A DNA stretch of 64,000 bases. Source: Yonghaparkia sp. Root332 (GTDB lineage: Bacteria; Actinomycetota; Actinomycetes; Actinomycetales; Microbacteriaceae). Both the position numbers and the translations under genes were made by a program. Below, piece by piece: positions 25,042 through 34,523 of the stretch. The notes under the pieces were generated by a model that saw only the letters and a program-made list of their open reading frames with translations, was not told the DNA's origin and made no database searches. The stretch is from positions 714,623 through 778,622 of the forward strand of contig NZ_LMCX01000001.1 of NCBI RefSeq assembly GCF_001425665.1, given 5' to 3'. Numbering within the stretch: the stretch's first letter is position 1; each line of letters begins with the position of its first letter.

Positions 25042-26508
25042 TTGAGGGGCGGCGTCGTGCCCGCGCACCCCGCGTTCGGCGATGACGCGCTGGTAGAGGC
25101 GCCCGCTCGACTTCACCGTCCGCTCCTGCGTGGCGTAGTCGACGCGCACGAGCCCGAAGCGCTTGTCGTAGCCCCAGGCCCACTCGTAGTTGTCCATGAG
25201 CGACCAGTAGAAGTAGCCGCGCACGTCGACGCCCGCGTCGATCGCGTCGAGCATCGCCGCGAGGTGCTGCTCGAGGAAGTCGGCGCGCTCGAGGTCGTCG
25301 ACCTCGCCGTCGGGGCCGACGACGTCGTCGTAGGCGGCGCCGTTCTCGGTGACGTAGAGAACGGTGCCGGCCGGCTTCGCGTACTCGGAGTCGACGCGCA
25401 CGAGCAGGCGCGTGAGACCCTCGGGCTGCACCTCCCACTGCATCGCGGTGACGGGCAGTCCGCGCGGGTGCCCGTGCACGCCCTGATCGACCGGGAAGGG
25501 CGAGCGCTTCGGGCGCTCGGAGGGTGCGGCGGGGGCGAGCGGAGTGCCCGTGTAGGGATGCCCGCTCACCGCCTCGCCGCGGTAGTAGTTGACCCCCAGC
25601 GCGTCGATGGGCGTGGCGATCGCGGCGAGATCGCCGTCGTGCACGGGCACGGTGACGCCGATGCCGGCCAGGTCGTCGACGATGTCGGCCGGGTACGCGC
25701 CGCGGAAGATCGGGTCGAGGAACCACCGGTTGTGCTGCCCGTCGAGCAGGCGCACCGCGTCGAGGTCGGCCGGGTCGTTCGCGTCGACGGGGTCGGCGAC
25801 CGTCAGGTTGAGCGTGATGCCGAGCTGCAGCTCGGAGTCGCGGCGGCGCAGCTCCTGCACGGCGAGCCCGTGGCCGAGCAGCAGGTGGTGCGCGGCGTCG
25901 ATCGAGGCCTGCGGGTCCTGCCGGCCGGGGGCGTGCTCGCCGCCGAGGTAGCCGAGGAAGGCGCTGCACCACGGCTCGTTGAGCGTCGTCCAGGCCCGGA
26001 TGCGGTCGCCGAGCGCGTCGTGCACGAGGCCGGCGTACTCGACGAAGCGGTGCGCGGTGTCTCGCGCGGGCCAGCCGCCGGCCTCCTCGAGCGCCTGCGG
26101 GAGATCCCAGTGGTAGAGCGTCAGCCAGGGCTGGATGCCCGCCTCGAGCAGGTCGTCGACGAGGCGCGAGTAGAAGTCGAGGCCCGCCTTGTTGACGCCG
26201 CGACCGTCGGGCTGGACGCGCGCCCACGAGGTCGAGAAGCGATAGGTCTGGATGCCCAGCTCGCGCATCATCGCGACGTCCGAGCTCGAGCGGCGGTAGT
26301 GGTCGCACGCCGGCTCGCCGTCGTCGCCGTTCACGACGGCTCCCGGCACGCGGGCGAACGCGTCCCAGATGGAGTCGGTGCGGCCGTCGACGTGGGTCGA
26401 TCCCTCGATCTGGAACGCCGCGGTCGCGACGCCGAACCGGAAGTCGGCGGGGAAGGCGCGCACGCCGGCGAGAGGCGCCGTGGTGGGCGCCGGGGTCGAG
26501 AGGGTCAT
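25039..26508 (-). CDS. Beta-glucosidase, glycoside hydrolase family 1
   Basis: Retaining glycosidase of 489 residues. The family signatures are FRFGVATAAFQIEGS near the N-terminus, the acid/base Glu in TTLNEPWC and the nucleophile Glu in YVTENGAAY. There is no signal peptide, so it hydrolyses imported beta-glucosides (for example cellobiose) in the cytosol. The ATG overlaps the upstream permease stop by 4 nt (ATGA). Part of the SBP-permease-permease-GH1 operon. Confidence 0.93.
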   Translation of the reverse strand: MTLSTPAPTTAPLAGVRAFPADFRFGVATAAFQIEGSTHVDGRTDSIWDAFARVPGAVVNGDDGEPACDHYRRSSSDVAMMRELGIQTYRFSTSWARVQPDGRGVNKAGLDFYSRLVDDLLEAGIQPWLTLYHWDLPQALEEAGGWPARDTAHRFVEYAGLVHDALGDRIRAWTTLNEPWCSAFLGYLGGEHAPGRQDPQASIDAAHHLLLGHGLAVQELRRRDSELQLGITLNLTVADPVDANDPADLDAVRLLDGQHNRWFLDPIFRGAYPADIVDDLAGIGVTVPVHDGDLAAIATPIDALGVNYYRGEAVSGHPYTGTPLAPAAPSERPKRSPFPVDQGVHGHPRGLPVTAMQWEVQPEGLTRLLVRVDSEYAKPAGTVLYVTENGAAYDDVVGPDGEVDDLERADFLEQHLAAMLDAIDAGVDVRGYFYWSLMDNYEWAWGYDKRFGLVRVDYATQERTVKSSGRLYQRVIAERGVRGHDAAPQ

Positions 26509-27455
26509 CCCTTGACAGCTCCTTGCATGATGCCGCTGACCAGCTGGCGGCCGGCGACGACGAACAGGATCAGCAGCGGGATGGTCGACAGGATCACGCC
26601 GGCCATCACCACCGAGTAGTCCACGAAGTAGTTGCTCTGCAGCAGCGAGAGCGCGACGGGCAGCGTGGGGCTCTGCCGGTCGAGGACGATGAAGGGCCAG
26701 AAGAAGTTGGTCCACGTCGAGATGAAGACGAACAGGCCGAGCATCGCGGCGGCGGGGCGGGCGGCGGGCAGCGCGACCGACCAGAAGGTGCGGATCATGC
26801 TCGCGCCGTCGACGCGCGCGGCCTCGATGAGCTCGTAGGGCAGCGCCTGGCTGAGGTACTGCGTCATCCAGAACACGCCGAACGCGCTCACGATCGCCGG
26901 CAGGATGACCGCGCTGAGCGTGCCCGCGAGCTGCAGCTGGCTCATCGCGATGAACAGCGGCACGACGCCGAGCTGCGTCGGCACGGCCATCGTCGCGATG
27001 ACGAAGATCAGCAGGCCATTGCGGCCGCGGAACCGCAGCTTCGCGAACGCGAACCCCGCGAGCGTCGAGAACCACACGACCGAGGCGGCGACGACCGTCG
27101 AGACGATGATCGAGTTGGTGATCGCCTTCCAGAAGTTGACGCTGTCGTTCTCGATGACGGCGGCGGCGTTGGCGAGGAAGTTGCCGCCCGGCCACCACAC
27201 GATGTCTTGCCGCGTGATGGTCGAGGCGTCGCCTGATCCGATGAGGAAGGACCAGTAGAGCGGAAAGACCGAGCCCAGCAGCACGGCGATGAGGAAGCCG
27301 TAGGCCATCCACCCGGGGCGCTGACCGTTGACGAGCCGACGACGGCGAGGCGTGCGGCCGGCACGGCGGGCGGCCGAGCGCTCGGCGGGGGAGGACCCGC
27401 GCGGAGCATCCGCATCATCGGGCACAGGGGCGAGGGGGATGCTGGGTGCGCTCAT
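26505..27455 (-). CDS. Carbohydrate ABC transporter permease (MalG type)
   Basis: Inner-membrane permease of 316 residues with six membrane helices after a basic, Pro-rich N-terminal tail. The EAA loop, which contacts the ATPase, is EAARVDGASMIRTFWSVALPAARP. It overlaps both neighbours by 4 nt. No ATPase gene is present in the operon, so a shared MsiK-type ATPase encoded elsewhere is likely, as is common in actinobacteria. Confidence 0.92.
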   Translation of the reverse strand: MSAPSIPLAPVPDDADAPRGSSPAERSAARRAGRTPRRRRLVNGQRPGWMAYGFLIAVLLGSVFPLYWSFLIGSGDASTITRQDIVWWPGGNFLANAAAVIENDSVNFWKAITNSIIVSTVVAASVVWFSTLAGFAFAKLRFRGRNGLLIFVIATMAVPTQLGVVPLFIAMSQLQLAGTLSAVILPAIVSAFGVFWMTQYLSQALPYELIEAARVDGASMIRTFWSVALPAARPAAAMLGLFVFISTWTNFFWPFIVLDRQSPTLPVALSLLQSNYFVDYSVVMAGVILSTIPLLILFVVAGRQLVSGIMQGAVKG

Positions 27456-28495
27456 CGGGCGAGCTCCTTCCGGGCGGCGCGGCGCTGCGATCGCGCGAGA
27501 ACCTTCTCGGGGCTGTCGTTGCTCGCGATGGAGCGCGTGATGGCGAGGTTGATGAGCCCGACGATGACGATGATGAGGAACAGCAGCCAGGCCACGGCGG
27601 CGGCGCGGCCGAAGTTCAGCTGGCCCCAGCCGAGGTTGTACAGGTAGATCGTGATGGTCATCCACTGACCGGATGCTCCGCCCTGGCCGAACTGGTCGTA
27701 CATGCGCGGCTCATCGAAGATCTGCAGGCCGCCGATCGTCGAGGTCACGATGACGAAGATGAGGGTCGGGCGCAGCTGGGGGATCGTGATGGAGAAGAAC
27801 TGCCGCACGATGCCGGCGCCGTCGATCATGGCGGCCTCGTAGTAGTCGCGCGGGATGGCCTGCATCGCCGCGAGCAGGATGAGGGCGGTGTAGCCCGTCC
27901 AGCGGAAGTTGACCATCGTCGCGATCGCGAGGTGGCTCGGCAGGATCTCGGAGTGCCAGCCGATCGGGTCGAGCCCGAGGCGGCCGAGCATGTTGTTGAT
28001 GAGGCCGTACTGGTCGCCGAACATGTTGCTGAAGATCAGCGCGACAGCGACCGGGGCGACGACGTAGGGCAGCAGCACGCCCATGCGCCAGAAGGTCTTG
28101 CCGCGCAGATTGCGGTCGAGCACGGCGGCGATGAGCAGGGCGGCGATGACCTGCGGCACGGCCGAGATGAGGAAGATCGAGAAGGTGTTGCGCAGCGCGA
28201 TCCAGAACTGGGGCTGGGCGAGCACGAAGGCGAAGTTCTCGAAGCCGACGAAGTCGCCCTGGCCGCCGATGAGGTTCCACTCGTGCACCGACACCCACGC
28301 CGTGTAGACGAGCGGGAAGAGCCCGACGATCGCGAAGAGCATGAAGAACGGCGAGATGTAGAGGTACGGCGAGAGCTTGAAGTCCCACCGCGAGAGCGTG
28401 TGCGAGAAGGCGATGCGCCGGGGCGAGCGGGCCGGGCGGGCTGCCGGCGGCGGGCTCAGGACCGTGCGCGTCGGGCGCGGGGCGGTCGTCGTCAT
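27452..28495 (-). CDS. Carbohydrate ABC transporter permease (MalF type)
   Basis: Inner-membrane permease of 347 residues with six membrane helices and the EAA loop EAAMIDGAGIVRQFFSITIPQLRP. It follows the binding-protein gene after an 89-nt gap that contains a strong hairpin, and it overlaps the second permease gene by 4 nt. The ATG at 28495 is chosen because longer versions extend into that hairpin. Confidence 0.92.
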   Translation of the reverse strand: MTTTAPRPTRTVLSPPPAARPARSPRRIAFSHTLSRWDFKLSPYLYISPFFMLFAIVGLFPLVYTAWVSVHEWNLIGGQGDFVGFENFAFVLAQPQFWIALRNTFSIFLISAVPQVIAALLIAAVLDRNLRGKTFWRMGVLLPYVVAPVAVALIFSNMFGDQYGLINNMLGRLGLDPIGWHSEILPSHLAIATMVNFRWTGYTALILLAAMQAIPRDYYEAAMIDGAGIVRQFFSITIPQLRPTLIFVIVTSTIGGLQIFDEPRMYDQFGQGGASGQWMTITIYLYNLGWGQLNFGRAAAVAWLLFLIIVIVGLINLAITRSIASNDSPEKVLARSQRRAARKELAR

Positions 28496-28527
28496 GGGGG
28501 ATGCTCCCGAGGGGTGAGTCGAGGGGT

Positions 28528-28563
28528 GGGGCCGCGCGTCGCGACGGTGCGCCGCGCGGCCCC
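28528..28563 (-). repeat. Intra-operonic stem-loop between binding protein and permease genes
   Basis: An 11-bp perfect GC-only stem (GGGGCCGCGCG / CGCGCGGCCCC) with a 14-nt loop, lying between the binding-protein stop and the permease start. There is no U-tract. The position suits an mRNA-stabilising or partial-termination element giving more binding protein than permease. Confidence 0.55.
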
Positions 28564-28584
28564 CGGGGGTGGATGCGGCTCGGC

Positions 28585-29877
28585 TTAGCCGAGCGCGCTC
28601 ACGTCGGCCACGAACTGCTCCCACGACGATTCGATCGTGTGGGTCTTGTCGGAGTCGACGCGGGTGAGCGCCTTCTGCATCGCGTCGTTGATCGGGAAGT
28701 ACTTCACGCTCTTGAACGGAGCGACGTCGATCGCCTGCGAGCGCTCGATGAGGATCTCGCCCACGGGGGCGTCGTTGAAGTACGGGTTGGTCGCCGCGAG
28801 CAGGGTGTCGCTCTCGTAGGCGTCGACCTGGCTCGGGAAGGTGCCGGCGGCCTCGAAGGCCGCGAGCTGCTGCTCGGGCGCGGTGAGCCAGGCGGCGAAC
28901 TTCGCCGCGGCCTCGGTGTTCTCGCCCTGGGCGGGGACGGTCAGGTACGAGCCGCCCCAGTTTCCGCCGCCGCCGGGGAAGACGTTCGCGACGTCCCAGC
29001 CCGTGACGTCGGGGGCGTTGCCGGAGATGACGCCGAGCATCCAGCCCGGGCAGAGCATCGTCGCGAAGGCGCCGTTGGCGAGCCCGGCGAACCAGTCGTC
29101 GCTCCACTGGCCGAGGTGGGCCGACTGCGTGGCGCTGGCCTCGAGGACCTGCTCGTAGATGCCCTTGACCTCGTCGTTCTCGGTCGCGATGACCGTGCCG
29201 TCCTCCTGCTCGTAGGCGAACTCGACCTGGTTGATCATGCCCTGGTAGGTCGCGCCGGCCGAGTCGAACCAGGCCGCGCCGGTCGCGTCGACGTACTGCT
29301 GGCCGACCTCGAAGTAGCGGTCCCAGTCGCCGTCGAGGAGCTCGGCGACCTCGGCGCGGTCGGTCGGGAGGCCGGCGGCCTCGAAGAGGTCGCTCCGGTA
29401 GCAGACGGCCTCCGGGCCGATGTCGGTGCCGTAGGCGACGAGGCGGCCGTCGGCGTCGGTGGCGGCGTCCGTCTTCCAGTCGACCCAGCGGTCGGCGACG
29501 TCGTCGCTCGAGAGGTCGGTGAGCAGGTCGGAGTACTGCATCATCTCGGCGAACCAGTCGATCTCGACCGCCTCGACGTCGGCGAGACCGGAGCCCGCTC
29601 CGAGCTTGGTGAAGAAGTTGTCGCGGGCGTCGTTCGACGTCGCGGCCTTGTTGTGCACGATCGTGACGCCGGGGTTCTCGTCCTCGTACTGCTTCAGCAG
29701 CTCGTCGGTGTACCCGAAGTCGTTGAACGTCGCGAGGGTGAGGGTGATCTCACCGTCGCTCCCGCTGCCGGCGGGGTCGGCGTCGCCGGTGCTCGCGCAG
29801 CCGGTGGCGATGAGGGTCAGGGCCGTCGCGCCGGCGAGGGCGGCGGCCGCGGTGCTGCGGCGTCGTGAGATCTTCAC
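28585..29877 (-). CDS. Sugar ABC transporter substrate-binding lipoprotein
   Basis: Extracellular solute-binding protein, family 1, 430 residues. The signal peptide ends in the lipobox IATG/C, then comes a Gly/Asp/Ser linker and the mature fold (LTLATFNDFGYTDELLKQYE). It delivers a sugar, probably a beta-glucoside, to the two permeases. The GTG at 29877 is chosen because AAAGGAG lies 6 nt upstream; an earlier GTG at 29883 touches the ribosome site. It is first in the operon. Confidence 0.92.
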   Translation of the reverse strand: MKISRRRSTAAAALAGATALTLIATGCASTGDADPAGSGSDGEITLTLATFNDFGYTDELLKQYEDENPGVTIVHNKAATSNDARDNFFTKLGAGSGLADVEAVEIDWFAEMMQYSDLLTDLSSDDVADRWVDWKTDAATDADGRLVAYGTDIGPEAVCYRSDLFEAAGLPTDRAEVAELLDGDWDRYFEVGQQYVDATGAAWFDSAGATYQGMINQVEFAYEQEDGTVIATENDEVKGIYEQVLEASATQSAHLGQWSDDWFAGLANGAFATMLCPGWMLGVISGNAPDVTGWDVANVFPGGGGNWGGSYLTVPAQGENTEAAAKFAAWLTAPEQQLAAFEAAGTFPSQVDAYESDTLLAATNPYFNDAPVGEILIERSQAIDVAPFKSVKYFPINDAMQKALTRVDSDKTHTIESSWEQFVADVSALG

Positions 29878-29913
29878 GGTCACTCCTTTGTGCGTGCGGG
29901 TGGGGCGGGGTGG

Positions 29914-29927
29914 TGAGAGCGCTCTCA
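29914..29927. promoter_or_regulatory. LacI-type operator, downstream copy
   Basis: TGAGAGCGCTCTCA, a perfect 14-bp palindrome with central CG, similar to CebR-type operators of cellobiose operons. It lies between the promoter and the start codon. Confidence 0.8.
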
Positions 29928-29937
29928 TCAGCAGGGC

Positions 29938-29953
29938 GTGAGAGCGCTCTCAC
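29938..29953. promoter_or_regulatory. LacI-type operator, upstream copy
   Basis: GTGAGAGCGCTCTCAC, a perfect 16-bp palindrome repeating the other operator 25 bp away. It begins about 11 bp past the -10, around the start of transcription. Confidence 0.8.
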
Positions 29954-29963
29954 AATTGCGGCC

Positions 29964-29993
29964 ACCGTAGGCCCGCCGTTGCAGAGATGTCAA
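29964..29993 (-). promoter_or_regulatory. Promoter of the ABC sugar/GH1 operon
   Basis: Minus-strand TTGACA at 29988-29993 (perfect -35), then an 18-bp spacer and TACGGT at 29964-29969 as a weak -10. Two LacI operators lie just downstream, giving classical repression. Confidence 0.6.
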
Positions 29994-30075
29994 CAACGAT
30001 TCTGGGATGCGTGTGAAATCCCTGGTCAGAGGGCTTCCTCCCGCGACGCCGCGGTCGGCGTGTCGCGGCCGCGGC

Positions 30076-30081
30076 TACACT
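30076..30081 (+). promoter_or_regulatory. -10 element, leaderless type
   Basis: TACACT ends 7 nt before the ATG at 30089. Confidence 0.5.
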
Positions 30082-30088
30082 CGGGCGC

Positions 30089-30892
30089 ATGCCGCGCCAC
30101 CCCTCCGTCCGCGCCCGTCAGGGGGTCATCGTGCTCGCCGTCGCGGTCGCCCTGAGCGGGTGCGCGCAGGGCGCGGGCCCGGGGGCGGAGGGGCCGTCGG
30201 CGACGGCCACGGGCATCCCCGCACCGGTGCAGTCGCCGACGGCGACCGCTGCTCCGACGCCGACGCCGGAGCCGTCGGCCGCCTTCGATCGCGCCGCGCG
30301 CTCGATCGACGACCCCGCGTCGCTGTGGGTCGTCGCCAACAAGCGGCGCCCGCTGCAGCCGCTCGACTTCGCGCCCGGCGATCTGCGCACGGCGGAGATC
30401 CCGTACGTGTACGAGCCGGTGCTGCGCGACGAGGCCGCGACCGCGGCCGAGCAGCTCGTCGCCGCGGCGGCCGCCGACGGCATCGCCCTCGCCGCGCAGA
30501 GCAGCTACCGCAGCTACGCGAGCCAGCAGCGCGTCTACGCCGGTTGGGTCGCGCAGCTCGGGCAGGAGGCCGCCGACCGGACGAGCGCCCGGCCCGGCCA
30601 CAGCGAGCACCAGACGGGGCTTTCGATCGACTTCAGCGCGGTGCCGGCCGGCTGCACGCTCGACCAGTGCTTCGCCGACACCGCTCAAGGGCGGTGGCTC
30701 GCCGAGAACGCCCGGCGCTTCGGCTTCCACCTGCGCTACCCGGAGGGAGCGACGCCCGTCACGGGGTACGAGTTCGAGCCGTGGCACTACCGGTACGTGG
30801 GGCCCGAGCTCGCGGCCGAGCTGCACGAGACGGGCATCCGCACCCTCGAGGAGTTCTTCGGCCTGCCGGCCGCGCCCGACTACGCGGGGTGA
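30089..30892 (+). CDS. D-alanyl-D-alanine carboxypeptidase, VanY/M15B-like lipoprotein
   Basis: A 267-residue cell-wall peptidase that trims the terminal D-Ala of peptidoglycan stems. The signal peptide ends in a lipobox-like LSGC, followed by a Pro/Thr linker to about residue 65. The M15B catalytic core follows: SSYRSYASQQRVY, then SEHQTGLSIDF (zinc His and Asp) and EPWHYRYVG (zinc His). Confidence 0.9.
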   Translation: MPRHPSVRARQGVIVLAVAVALSGCAQGAGPGAEGPSATATGIPAPVQSPTATAAPTPTPEPSAAFDRAARSIDDPASLWVVANKRRPLQPLDFAPGDLRTAEIPYVYEPVLRDEAATAAEQLVAAAAADGIALAAQSSYRSYASQQRVYAGWVAQLGQEAADRTSARPGHSEHQTGLSIDFSAVPAGCTLDQCFADTAQGRWLAENARRFGFHLRYPEGATPVTGYEFEPWHYRYVGPELAAELHETGIRTLEEFFGLPAAPDYAG

Positions 30893-30943
30893 CCGGCCGA
30901 TCACAGTCCCGCAACGACCTCGTTCGCGTCAGCCGAAGCTGAC

Positions 30944-30949
30944 TACGCT
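30944..30949 (+). promoter_or_regulatory. -10 element, leaderless type
   Basis: TACGCT ends 6 nt before the ATG at 30956. Confidence 0.45.
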
Positions 30950-30955
30950 CGCCCG

Positions 30956-31423
30956 ATGGCTACGACAAGAACCCATCACCGAATGCTCATCGCGGGCACT
31001 ATGACGGCATCGCTGCTCGGGCTCGCCGGCTGCGCTCCGGACGTCTCGGAGCGCCTCGAGGATCTTGAGGCGGTCAACCTCGGCACCAATGCCGAGGTCG
31101 GGCCCGTGTCGTTCGACAACATGCTCGTCGTCACGCGCGGCGAGGGCGAGCCTGCGCGACTGATGGGGGTGCTGACCAACTTCTCCAACGAGACCATCGA
31201 CGTCACGATTGCGGATGCCGACGACTCCACCGGCTTCATGCTCTTGCCGGGCCAGCAGTTCGCCTTCCAAGAGAACGTCGTCGTTCTCGACACCGCGGAT
31301 GACCGACCCGGCGCTCGTATCGAGCTCACGTTCACCGTCGAGGGCGAGACCGACTCGGCGCCCGTGCCGGTCAGGAACGGCACGCTCGAGTGGCTCGAGC
31401 CGTACATTCCCGCGGTGGCGTGA
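30956..31423 (+). CDS. Putative lipoprotein of unknown function
   Basis: A 155-residue protein with a signal peptide ending in LAGC (lipobox, Cys about residue 26). The mature part looks all-beta (PVSFDNMLVVTRGEGEPARLMGVLTNFSNETIDVTI...), resembling small Ig-like surface lipoproteins. No family assigned. It is convergent with the aminotransferase gene. Confidence 0.7.
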   Translation: MATTRTHHRMLIAGTMTASLLGLAGCAPDVSERLEDLEAVNLGTNAEVGPVSFDNMLVVTRGEGEPARLMGVLTNFSNETIDVTIADADDSTGFMLLPGQQFAFQENVVVLDTADDRPGARIELTFTVEGETDSAPVPVRNGTLEWLEPYIPAVA

Positions 31424-31456
31424 GGTTCGCCACCTGCCGAGGCGCCCTGCCGACCT

Positions 31457-32707
31457 TCAGCGGACCTCGGCCGCGATCCGCTCGACGATGAGCTCGACGA
31501 TCGGTGTGGGCGTCGCGAGGATCATGCGCACATGGCCGGCACCGACCTCGCCGCACGCGCGCCCGTCGGTGAGCGCGATGCCGGCGCGCTCGCGCAGCCG
31601 CGTCGCGGGCTCATCGCCGAGACCGAGAGCGCGCACGTCGAGCCACGCGATGTAGGTGCCCTCCGGAGCGCGGTAGCCGACCTCGGGCATCAGCTCGGCC
31701 AGGCGCTCTCCGAGCACGCGGCGATTGCGGTCGTAGTAGGCGACGGTGTGGTCGAGCCAGTCGCGCCCGTCGCGGTAGGCGACCGTGTTGGCGATCACTC
31801 CGAGGGTGCTCGCGCCGTGGCTCGCGAGGGGCCCGAGGGCCTCCCACGTCTTCTCGGCGGCGTCGCTCGACGTGATGAGCTGCGCGGTCTTCAGGCCCGG
31901 CAGGTTCCAGGCCTTCGACGCCGAGACCGCCGTGACGGCGTGCCCGGCGGCGACCTCCGAGATGCTCGCGTAGGGCACGTGATGCGCGCCGTCGAAGACG
32001 ATCGGCGCGTGGATCTCGTCGGCGAACACCGTCGCTCCGTGCCGCTCGACGACCTCGCTGAGCGCCTCGAGCTCGGCGCGCTCGAACACGCGCCCTCCCG
32101 GGTTGAGCGGGTTGCACAGCACGACCACGCCTGCCCCGTCGGCGAGAGCCTCCTCGATCGCGACGAGGTCGAGCGTCTGCCGGCCTGCGTGCGCGGCGAG
32201 CGGAACCTCGATGACCTCCCGGCCCAGCGCGATCGGCACGGTGAGGAACGGCATGTACGCCGGGGTGGGCACCACGACCGCCGAGCCCGCCCGCGAGTAG
32301 TGCTCGATCGTCAGCTCGAGGCCGCTGATGACGTCGGCGATCGGGTGCACGCGGCTCGACGGCACGCTCCAGTCGAAGCGCTCGCGCATCAGCCTGGCCG
32401 TCTCGCGCGACATCTCGCGGCCGATCGCGGGCGGCAGGTAGCCGAGCTGGCCCGCGTCGATCGCGGCGTGCAGGGCGGATGCCACGGCCGGAGCCGTGCC
32501 GAGGTCCGACTCGGCGACCCACGCGCCGACCGTGCCGGGGTGCATCGACCACTTCATGCCGCCGCGCGCGGAGAGCTCGTCGGGGGTCAGCGCATCCCAC
32601 CGCGCGAAGAGCGCCGCGCGCTCGGCGGCGAGCGCGGGGTCGAGGGCCGGGGCGGGGGGCTCGGCGCGGTGCAGGCCCGCACCGGCCGACTCAGCGGAGG
32701 GCGGCAT
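31457..32707 (-). CDS. MalY/PatB-type PLP-dependent C-S lyase / aminotransferase
   Basis: Fold-type I PLP enzyme of 416 residues: [11 protein letters not shown], the [11 protein letters not shown] block, FADEIHAPI and the PLP Lys in [12 protein letters not shown]. The MalY/PatB group acts mostly as cystathionine beta-lyase, splitting cystathionine to homocysteine, but also as regulator in E. coli. It lies after pgm with a 17-nt overlap, so the two are probably co-transcribed although their functions are unrelated. Confidence 0.87.
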   Translation of the reverse strand: MPPSAESAGAGLHRAEPPAPALDPALAAERAALFARWDALTPDELSARGGMKWSMHPGTVGAWVAESDLGTAPAVASALHAAIDAGQLGYLPPAIGREMSRETARLMRERFDWSVPSSRVHPIADVISGLELTIEHYSRAGSAVVVPTPAYMPFLTVPIALGREVIEVPLAAHAGRQTLDLVAIEEALADGAGVVVLCNPLNPGGRVFERAELEALSEVVERHGATVFADEIHAPIVFDGAHHVPYASISEVAAGHAVTAVSASKAWNLPGLKTAQLITSSDAAEKTWEALGPLASHGASTLGVIANTVAYRDGRDWLDHTVAYYDRNRRVLGERLAELMPEVGYRAPEGTYIAWLDVRALGLGDEPATRLRERAGIALTDGRACGEVGAGHVRMILATPTPIVELIVERIAAEVR

Positions 32708-34301
32708 CGACGATCGCCTTCGCCTCGCTCTGGACCTGCCGCAGGTGATCCTCGCCGCGGAAGGACTCAGCGTAGATCTTGTACACGTCCTCCGTGCCGC
32801 TCGGCCGCGCCGCGAACCACGCGTTCTCGGTGACGACCTTCACGCCGCCGATCGCGGCGCCGTTGCCCGGCGCCTCCGACAGGCGGGCCGTGATGGGCTC
32901 ACCGGCCAGCTCGTCGGCCGCGATCGCATCGCCCGACAGCTTCGAGAGCTTCGCCTTCTGCTCCTTGGTGGCCGCGGCATCCACCCGCTGGTAGGCGGGC
33001 GCGCCGTACCTCTCGGTGAGCCCGACGTAGAGCTGCGACGGCGTCGACCCGGTGACGGCGGTGATCTCGCTCGCGAGCAGGGCGAGCAGGATGCCGTCCT
33101 TGTCGGTCGTCCAGACGCTGCCGTCGCGGCGCACGAAGCTCGCGCCCGCGCTCTCCTCGCCGCCGAACGCGACCGAGCCGTCGATGAGGCCCGGCACGAA
33201 CCACTTGAAGCCGACCGGCACCTCGTGCAGTCGGCGGCCGAGACCGGCGGCCACGCGGTCGATCATCGAGCTCGAGACGAGCGTCTTGCCGATCGCCGCG
33301 TCGGCGCGCCACTCGGGCCGGTGCGTGTAGAGGTACTCGATCGCGACGGCGAGGTAGTGGTTGGGGTTCATGAGTCCGCCGTCGGGCGTGACGATGCCGT
33401 GCCGGTCGGCGTCGGCGTCGTTGCCGGTGAGCACCGCGTAGTCGTCCCGGTGGGCGAGCACGCTCGACATGGCGCTCGGGCTCGACGGGTCCATCCGGAT
33501 CTTCTCGTCCCAGTCGAGCGTCATGAACGCCCATGCCGGGTCGACGAACGGGTTCACGACCGTCAGGTCGAGGCCGTAGTGCTCGGCGATGAACTGCCAG
33601 TACTCGACGCTCGCGCCGCCGAGCGGATCGGCGCCGATGCGCAGGCCTGCCTCGCGGATGCGATCGATGTCGAGGATGTACGCGAGGTCGGAGACGTAGT
33701 GCAGCCGGTAGTCGTAGGCGTGCGTCTCGATCGCGGCACCGCGCTTCACGTCGCGCGAGCCGTCGGCGATGATCGCGTTGGCCCGGTCGGCGATCCAGTT
33801 CGTCGCGTCGGAGTCGGCCGGGCCGCCGTGCGGCGGGTTGTACTTGAAGCCGCCGTCGCGGGGCGGGTTGTGGCTCGGCGTGATGACGATGCCGTCGGCG
33901 TCGGCGAGGCCGCTGCGGTTGTGGGTGATGATCGCGTGACTGAGCGCGGGGGTCGGCACGTAGCCGTCGTTCGCGTCGACGAACGCCGCGACGCCGTTGG
34001 CGGCGAGCACCTCGAGCGCCGTCCGCTGCGCCGGGATCGACAGCGCGTGCGTGTCGGCGCCGACGAAGATCGGCCCGCTCGTGCCCTGGGTCGCGCGGTA
34101 CTCCACGATCGCCTGCGTGATCGCGGCGATGTGGGTGTCGGTGAAGGCGCCGTCGAGGCTCGAGCCGCGGTGACCGCTCGTGCCGAAGACCACGCGCTGC
34201 GCCGGGTCGTCGAGGTCCGGGACCCGATCGTGGTACGCCGCGAGCAGCGCGTCGACGTCGACGAGGTCGGAGGACTGGGCGGGGGTTCCGGCGCGGGTCA
34301 T
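32691..34301 (-). CDS. pgm: Phosphoglucomutase (alpha-D-glucose phosphate-specific)
   Basis: Interconverts glucose 1-phosphate and glucose 6-phosphate. The protein has 536 residues: N-terminal [10 protein letters not shown], catalytic phosphoserine loop [11 protein letters not shown], metal loop [10 protein letters not shown], sugar loop GGEESAGAS and C-terminal phosphate loop [10 protein letters not shown]. All key residues are intact. The ATG at 34301 gives the usual family length. Confidence 0.95.
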   Translation of the reverse strand: MTRAGTPAQSSDLVDVDALLAAYHDRVPDLDDPAQRVVFGTSGHRGSSLDGAFTDTHIAAITQAIVEYRATQGTSGPIFVGADTHALSIPAQRTALEVLAANGVAAFVDANDGYVPTPALSHAIITHNRSGLADADGIVITPSHNPPRDGGFKYNPPHGGPADSDATNWIADRANAIIADGSRDVKRGAAIETHAYDYRLHYVSDLAYILDIDRIREAGLRIGADPLGGASVEYWQFIAEHYGLDLTVVNPFVDPAWAFMTLDWDEKIRMDPSSPSAMSSVLAHRDDYAVLTGNDADADRHGIVTPDGGLMNPNHYLAVAIEYLYTHRPEWRADAAIGKTLVSSSMIDRVAAGLGRRLHEVPVGFKWFVPGLIDGSVAFGGEESAGASFVRRDGSVWTTDKDGILLALLASEITAVTGSTPSQLYVGLTERYGAPAYQRVDAAATKEQKAKLSKLSGDAIAADELAGEPITARLSEAPGNGAAIGGVKVVTENAWFAARPSGTEDVYKIYAESFRGEDHLRQVQSEAKAIVDAALR

Positions 34302-34510
34302 GCGCTCATCCAACCACCGCGGGCGGCGCCGGGCACAGTGTCTCGCGGGCTCCTCGCAGTCGCGCCCCGTCGACCAAATGAAGGGCGCCCGGGCGTGAGC
34401 ACCCTCGCCGCGGCCCACGGCATCCGCCGGGGCCCTCGGCATCCGCCTCGTCGACCGACCCCGTCCCCGATCGGCACCGCCGCCCGCGCGGCCGCCTGCG
34501 AGCCCGCCCG

Positions 34511-34516
34511 TAGACT
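34511..34516 (+). promoter_or_regulatory. -10 element, leaderless type
   Basis: TAGACT ends 7 nt before the pheA ATG at 34524. Confidence 0.5.
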
Positions 34517-34523
34517 GCGGAGC

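Noticed and set aside
34302-34523. Riboswitch or attenuator in the pgm-pheA divergent region
   Set aside because: No leader-peptide frame rich in Phe codons and no convincing alternative hairpins; pheA also appears leaderless.
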